Source of the DNA: an uncultured Collinsella sp.
GTDB lineage: Bacteria > Actinomycetota > Coriobacteriia > Coriobacteriales > Coriobacteriaceae
Direction of reading: 5' to 3'
Assembly: GCA_902489295.1 (NCBI GenBank)
Contig: CABTZM010000095.1
Span: 1 to 7,925 of the forward strand
Length of the DNA: 7,925 nt
Under the pieces are notes generated by a model. The model did not search any database, was not told the origin of the DNA, and saw only the letters and a program-made list of their open reading frames with translations. This document shows positions 5,090-7,925 of this stretch, piece after piece. The position numbers and the translations under genes are program-made. How positions within the stretch are numbered: position 1 is the first letter of the stretch; every line of letters begins with the position of its first letter.

Positions 5090-6595
5090 ATGGCTTTGAC
5101 CGACATCTCGCATCCCACCGACATCGCAATGCTCACCGATCTGTACGAACTCACTATGGCCCAGGGCCTGTGGGAGAGCGGCAAGGCCAATGAGCAGGGC
5201 TGCTTTACGGCGTTTTACCGCGACCATCCCTTTGGCAGCGCGTATGCCGTCATGTGCGGCACCGCCGAGCTGCCCGAGCTTGTCCAGAACCTGCGCTTTA
5301 CGCCCGAGGACATCGACTATCTAGCTTCGCTCCAGGCTCCGGCTGGCGGCGCGATGTTTAAGCCTGCATTCCTCGACTACCTGCGCAACTTCCGTGCGCA
5401 CGTGAACATTGACGCCGTGCCCGAGGGCGAGCTCGTCTTTCCGCGCGAGCCCATGGTGCGCGTCACCGGCCCGTCGCTGGAGTGCCAGCTGCTCGAGACC
5501 GCGCTGCTCAACATCGTCGGCTTCCAGACGCTTGTCGCCACCAAGACGGCGCGCGTGGTGTTGGCGGCCGACGGTCGTCCCGTGGCCGAGTTTGGCCTGC
5601 GCCGTGCCCAGGGTCCCGATGGCGGCCTGGCCGTCGCGCGCGCGAGCTACGTTGCCGGCTGTTCCTCTACGTCTAATGTGCTCGCCGGTCGCCGCTACGG
5701 CATCCCCGTCTTTGGCACACACGCGCACAGCTGGGTGATGAGCTTCGATTCCGAGCTCGAGGCCTTCCGCGCATTTGCCAAGTCGAGCCCCAAGAACTGC
5801 ACGCTGCTCATCGACACCTACGATGTACGCGAGGGCTGCGAGCATGCCATTACGGTTGCCAAGGAGATGGAGGCGGTGGGCGAGCGCCTGTCGGCCATTC
5901 GCATCGACTCGGGCGACCTGGCTAAGTTGTCCAAGTATGTCCGCGGACGTTTTGACGCCGAGGGCTTGCCCTATGTGGGGATTTCGGTCTCCAACGACCT
6001 GGACGAGTACACGATTCAGTCGCTGCTCGACCAGGGCGCGCCCATCGACAGCTTTGGCGTGGGCACCAAGCTCGCGACCTGCTACGATCAGCCGGCGCTG
6101 GGCGGCGTGTACAAGCTTTCGGCCCGCCGCGCGAGCGAGACGGACCCGTGGACGCCGGTGGTGAAGCTTTCCGAGCAGCCCTACAAGCGCACGATCCCCG
6201 GCGTGCAGCGCGTGCGCCGCTATTACGACGGCTTTGGCGGCCCGGTCTGCGACATGATCTATGACGAGGACCATCTGGCAGGGGAGGGCGCCGCGCGCGG
6301 CAATACCCTTGTGGCCGTGAACGATGCCGCCTTGGTGACCGATGTGTCCGAGCTCGAGTATCGCGAGCTGCTGGTGCCGATCGTGCGCGGTGGCAGTGCG
6401 GTGGCTCCGCGTGAGAGCATCGCGGACGCGCGCGAGCGCTGTGCCTGGGCACTCGATCATCTGGACGCGGCTTTCAAGCGCTTCCTGTATCCGCAGACCT
6501 ACGTGGTGGGTATGGAACAGGGCCTGGCTCAGGTACGCGACGAGCTCGTGCGCAAGAACATGGCCGCGGCTTCGGCCTTCCCCTGGGCAAAATGA
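5090..6595 (+). CDS. pncB: Nicotinate phosphoribosyltransferase
   Basis: This enzyme makes nicotinate mononucleotide from nicotinate and PRPP with ATP hydrolysis, the entry step of the Preiss-Handler route to NAD. The 501-residue protein has the family N-terminus TDLYELTMAQG, the GTHAHSW motif whose second His (H213) aligns with the phosphorylated histidine of the Salmonella enzyme, the PRPP-side loop RIDSGDL (D273-L277) and the conserved GVGTKL (323-328). The length fits the longer Gram-positive type of about 490 residues rather than the 400-residue enterobacterial form. GAAAGG (5077-5082) sits 7 bases before the ATG at 5090; an upstream in-frame start at 5018 has no such site. It follows the small membrane protein gene by 82 bases with no terminator. 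Its stop codon lies inside the stem of the repeat at 6589-6627. Confidence 0.96.
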   Translation: MALTDISHPTDIAMLTDLYELTMAQGLWESGKANEQGCFTAFYRDHPFGSAYAVMCGTAELPELVQNLRFTPEDIDYLASLQAPAGGAMFKPAFLDYLRNFRAHVNIDAVPEGELVFPREPMVRVTGPSLECQLLETALLNIVGFQTLVATKTARVVLAADGRPVAEFGLRRAQGPDGGLAVARASYVAGCSSTSNVLAGRRYGIPVFGTHAHSWVMSFDSELEAFRAFAKSSPKNCTLLIDTYDVREGCEHAITVAKEMEAVGERLSAIRIDSGDLAKLSKYVRGRFDAEGLPYVGISVSNDLDEYTIQSLLDQGAPIDSFGVGTKLATCYDQPALGGVYKLSARRASETDPWTPVVKLSEQPYKRTIPGVQRVRRYYDGFGGPVCDMIYDEDHLAGEGAARGNTLVAVNDAALVTDVSELEYRELLVPIVRGGSAVAPRESIADARERCAWALDHLDAAFKRFLYPQTYVVGMEQGLAQVRDELVRKNMAAASAFPWAK

Positions 6596-6627
6596 TCTGA
6601 AGGGGACGGAGGAAAACGGATCATTTT
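6589..6627. repeat. Hairpin overlapping pncB stop codon
   Basis: AAAATGATC (6589-6597) and GATCATTTT (6619-6627) are perfect 9-base arms around a 21-base loop. The first arm includes the pncB stop codon TGA (6593-6595). The loop contains GGGGACGGAGG, similar to the cores at 4283-4291 and in the repeat at 1-39. On the plus strand the second arm supplies four T, so weak termination or 3' end protection of pncB mRNA is possible. The GGAGG in the loop is 51 bases from the proB start, too far to serve as its ribosome binding site. Confidence 0.6.
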
Positions 6628-6663
6628 CTCGCCCGCCCGCTCAACATTCGATTGGTTTGACGC

Positions 6664-7791
6664 ATGACGACTTCTTATAAAACGATGGTGGTAAAGATCG
6701 GTTCGTCCACGGTGGTGGGCGCCGACGGCAAGGTCAACCGCGCCTTTATCGGCGGGCTTGCCGACCAGGCCGCAGCCCTGCGCGAACTCGGCTGGCGCCT
6801 GGTCGTGGTGAGCTCGGGCGCTATCGCCTGTGGCTATCCCGTGCTGGGCTTCGACTGCAAGCCGGTCGGCGACCTGCCGAGCCTGCAGGCTTGCGCCTCG
6901 GCCGGTCAGTGCATCATCTCGTCGGCCTACGACGAGGAGTTCCATGCGCGCGACCTGCTCACCTCGCTCGTACTGCTCACGCGCCACGACACGGCCCGCC
7001 GCACGTCCTACCTGCATGCGCGCGACGCCCTGCTGCGCCTCGTGGAGCTGGGCGTGGTGCCGGTCGTCAACGAGAACGATACCGTTACCGTCGATGAGAT
7101 CAAGTTTGGCGACAACGACACACTGGCGGCGCTTGTGAGCTGCCTGGTTTCTGCTGATCTGTGCGTGACGCTCTCGGACATCGATGGGCTCTATACTGCC
7201 AACCCCCATGAGGACCCCACGGCCGAGTTTGTCCCGGTCGTGCATAAGATCGATGCCAAGATTATCGCCTCGGCGGGCGATTCTTCCACATCGGTGGGTA
7301 CGGGCGGCATGATTACCAAGATTCGCGCGAGCCGCATTCTCATGACGGCGGGCATTCAGAGCGTCATCTGCTCGGGCGAGGAGCCCGATGCGCTCGTGCG
7401 CCTGGCCCGCGGCGAGAGCGTTGGCACGCTGTTCGATCCGCCGGCGGAGCGTCTGGACATTGCGCCCCGCAAACTGTGGATTGCACTTGGTGACAAGGCG
7501 CATGGCTCGGTGACGGTTGACGACGGTGCTGCGAAGGCGCTGGTCAGTCGTGGTTCTTCCTTGCTTGCGGTGGGTATTCGCGAGGTCGATGGCCAGTTTG
7601 CCGAGGGCGATGTACTCGACGTGTGCGATCCGAGCGGTATGGTTGTCGCCCGCGGTATCGCCGAGGCCGATTCGGACGTGCTGGAACTTGCGGCAGGACG
7701 CCGCCAGGACCAGATTGCCGGCAACCGCCTGCTGGCAGATTTGGCCGAGAAGCCTGCGATACACAGGGATAATTTAATCGTCTTCGCGTAA
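6664..7791 (+). CDS. proB: Glutamate 5-kinase
   Basis: This cytoplasmic enzyme phosphorylates the gamma-carboxyl of glutamate with ATP, the first and usually feedback-controlled step of proline synthesis. The 375-residue protein has the complete amino acid kinase domain: VVKIGSST (9-16), VVSSGAIACG (48-57), the substrate loop NENDTV (136-141) with FGDNDTL (148-154), and GTGGMITK (212-219). A C-terminal PUA domain follows from about residue 272 to 350, including SRGSSLLAVGI; it is present in most bacterial ProB. The length is normal. An in-frame TGA only two codons upstream limits the start to the ATG at 6664 or the ATG at 6685. Neither has a recognisable Shine-Dalgarno, which is unusual beside the other genes here. 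The partner proA is not in the window and may lie beyond the right edge. Confidence 0.96.
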   Translation: MTTSYKTMVVKIGSSTVVGADGKVNRAFIGGLADQAAALRELGWRLVVVSSGAIACGYPVLGFDCKPVGDLPSLQACASAGQCIISSAYDEEFHARDLLTSLVLLTRHDTARRTSYLHARDALLRLVELGVVPVVNENDTVTVDEIKFGDNDTLAALVSCLVSADLCVTLSDIDGLYTANPHEDPTAEFVPVVHKIDAKIIASAGDSSTSVGTGGMITKIRASRILMTAGIQSVICSGEEPDALVRLARGESVGTLFDPPAERLDIAPRKLWIALGDKAHGSVTVDDGAAKALVSRGSSLLAVGIREVDGQFAEGDVLDVCDPSGMVVARGIAEADSDVLELAAGRRQDQIAGNRLLADLAEKPAIHRDNLIVFA

Positions 7792-7805
7792 CCAATTGAC
7801 GCTGC

Positions 7806-7910
7806 AAACGCCCCTAAGCGGCAATCTGACGGTCAATCGTCGGGCATGACCAAAAGGTCAATGCCCGCCTCTTTCCCGTCACCTTGCTCGGTTAGGGGCG
7901 TTTTCGCTTT
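7806..7910 (+). terminator. Long nested hairpin with U-tract after proB
   Basis: AAACGCCCCTAA (7806-7817) pairs perfectly with TTAGGGGCGTTT (7892-7903). Nested inside are GCAA/TTGC (7821-7824, 7884-7887), TGACGG/CCGTCA (7827-7832, 7876-7881) and a tip stem of 11 bp with one bulged A (7841-7851, 7856-7867) closed by an AAAA loop. The outer arm runs into TTTTCGCTTTT. It starts 14 bases after the proB stop codon. A terminator fits the end, but the 74-base insertion inside the outer stem is much larger than a terminator needs. It may be an attenuator ahead of the next gene or a miniature palindromic element. Confidence 0.6.
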
Positions 7911-7925
7911 TCGTCCTCCACCTGC

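Noticed and set aside
4423..5190. 255-residue minus-strand frame across the tRNA and small protein gene
   Set aside because: It runs through the tRNA and its terminator, which cannot be coding in a real gene of this kind.
5321..7764. Long minus-strand frames opposite pncB and proB (379 and 411 residues)
   Set aside because: They are shadows of the real genes in GC-rich sequence; no domains or start signals are recognisable.
1..7925. CRISPR array, insertion sequence, prophage or defence genes
   Set aside because: No regularly spaced direct repeats, transposase, integrase or toxin-antitoxin proteins are present.

Overview
The window is GC-rich bacterial chromosome. Gene content, codon bias and protein style fit the Coriobacteriia, most likely Collinsella or a close relative. 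That assignment is an inference from overall impression, because no rRNA or other taxonomic marker is present.

Layout. Positions 1-376 hold no gene but several inverted repeats and the terminator of trpS. Two genes are on the minus strand: a WecA/TagO/MraY-type polyprenyl-phosphate sugar-1-phosphate transferase (1587-2786) and, downstream of it, tryptophanyl-tRNA synthetase (377-1426). A 535-base gap (2787-3321) separates them from the plus-strand genes. The gap contains a palindrome, a branched structure that reads best as RNA from the plus strand, a minus-strand terminator-like hairpin that shares bases with it, and the probable leader of the next gene. The plus strand then carries a PflX-type radical SAM protein (3322-4260), an alanine tRNA with anticodon CGC, its own promoter and terminator (4371-4530), a small coiled-coil protein with a C-terminal membrane anchor (4549-5007), nicotinate phosphoribosyltransferase (5090-6595) and glutamate 5-kinase (6664-7791). 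A long nested hairpin follows proB.

Function. The recognised genes are mostly housekeeping: tRNA charging (trpS, tRNA-Ala), lipid-linked glycan initiation (wecA-like), NAD salvage (pncB) and the first step of proline synthesis (proB). They do not form one pathway. The last three plus-strand genes are closely spaced (82 and 68 bases) and may be cotranscribed. The radical SAM protein and the small membrane protein have no known function.

Novelty. I see no defence system, CRISPR array, insertion sequence or prophage. The least explained material is between the genes: the branched RNA-like structure at 3047-3175, a possible family of hairpins with a GGGAC-type core, the nested repeats at 41-266, and the roughly 100-base hairpin after proB.
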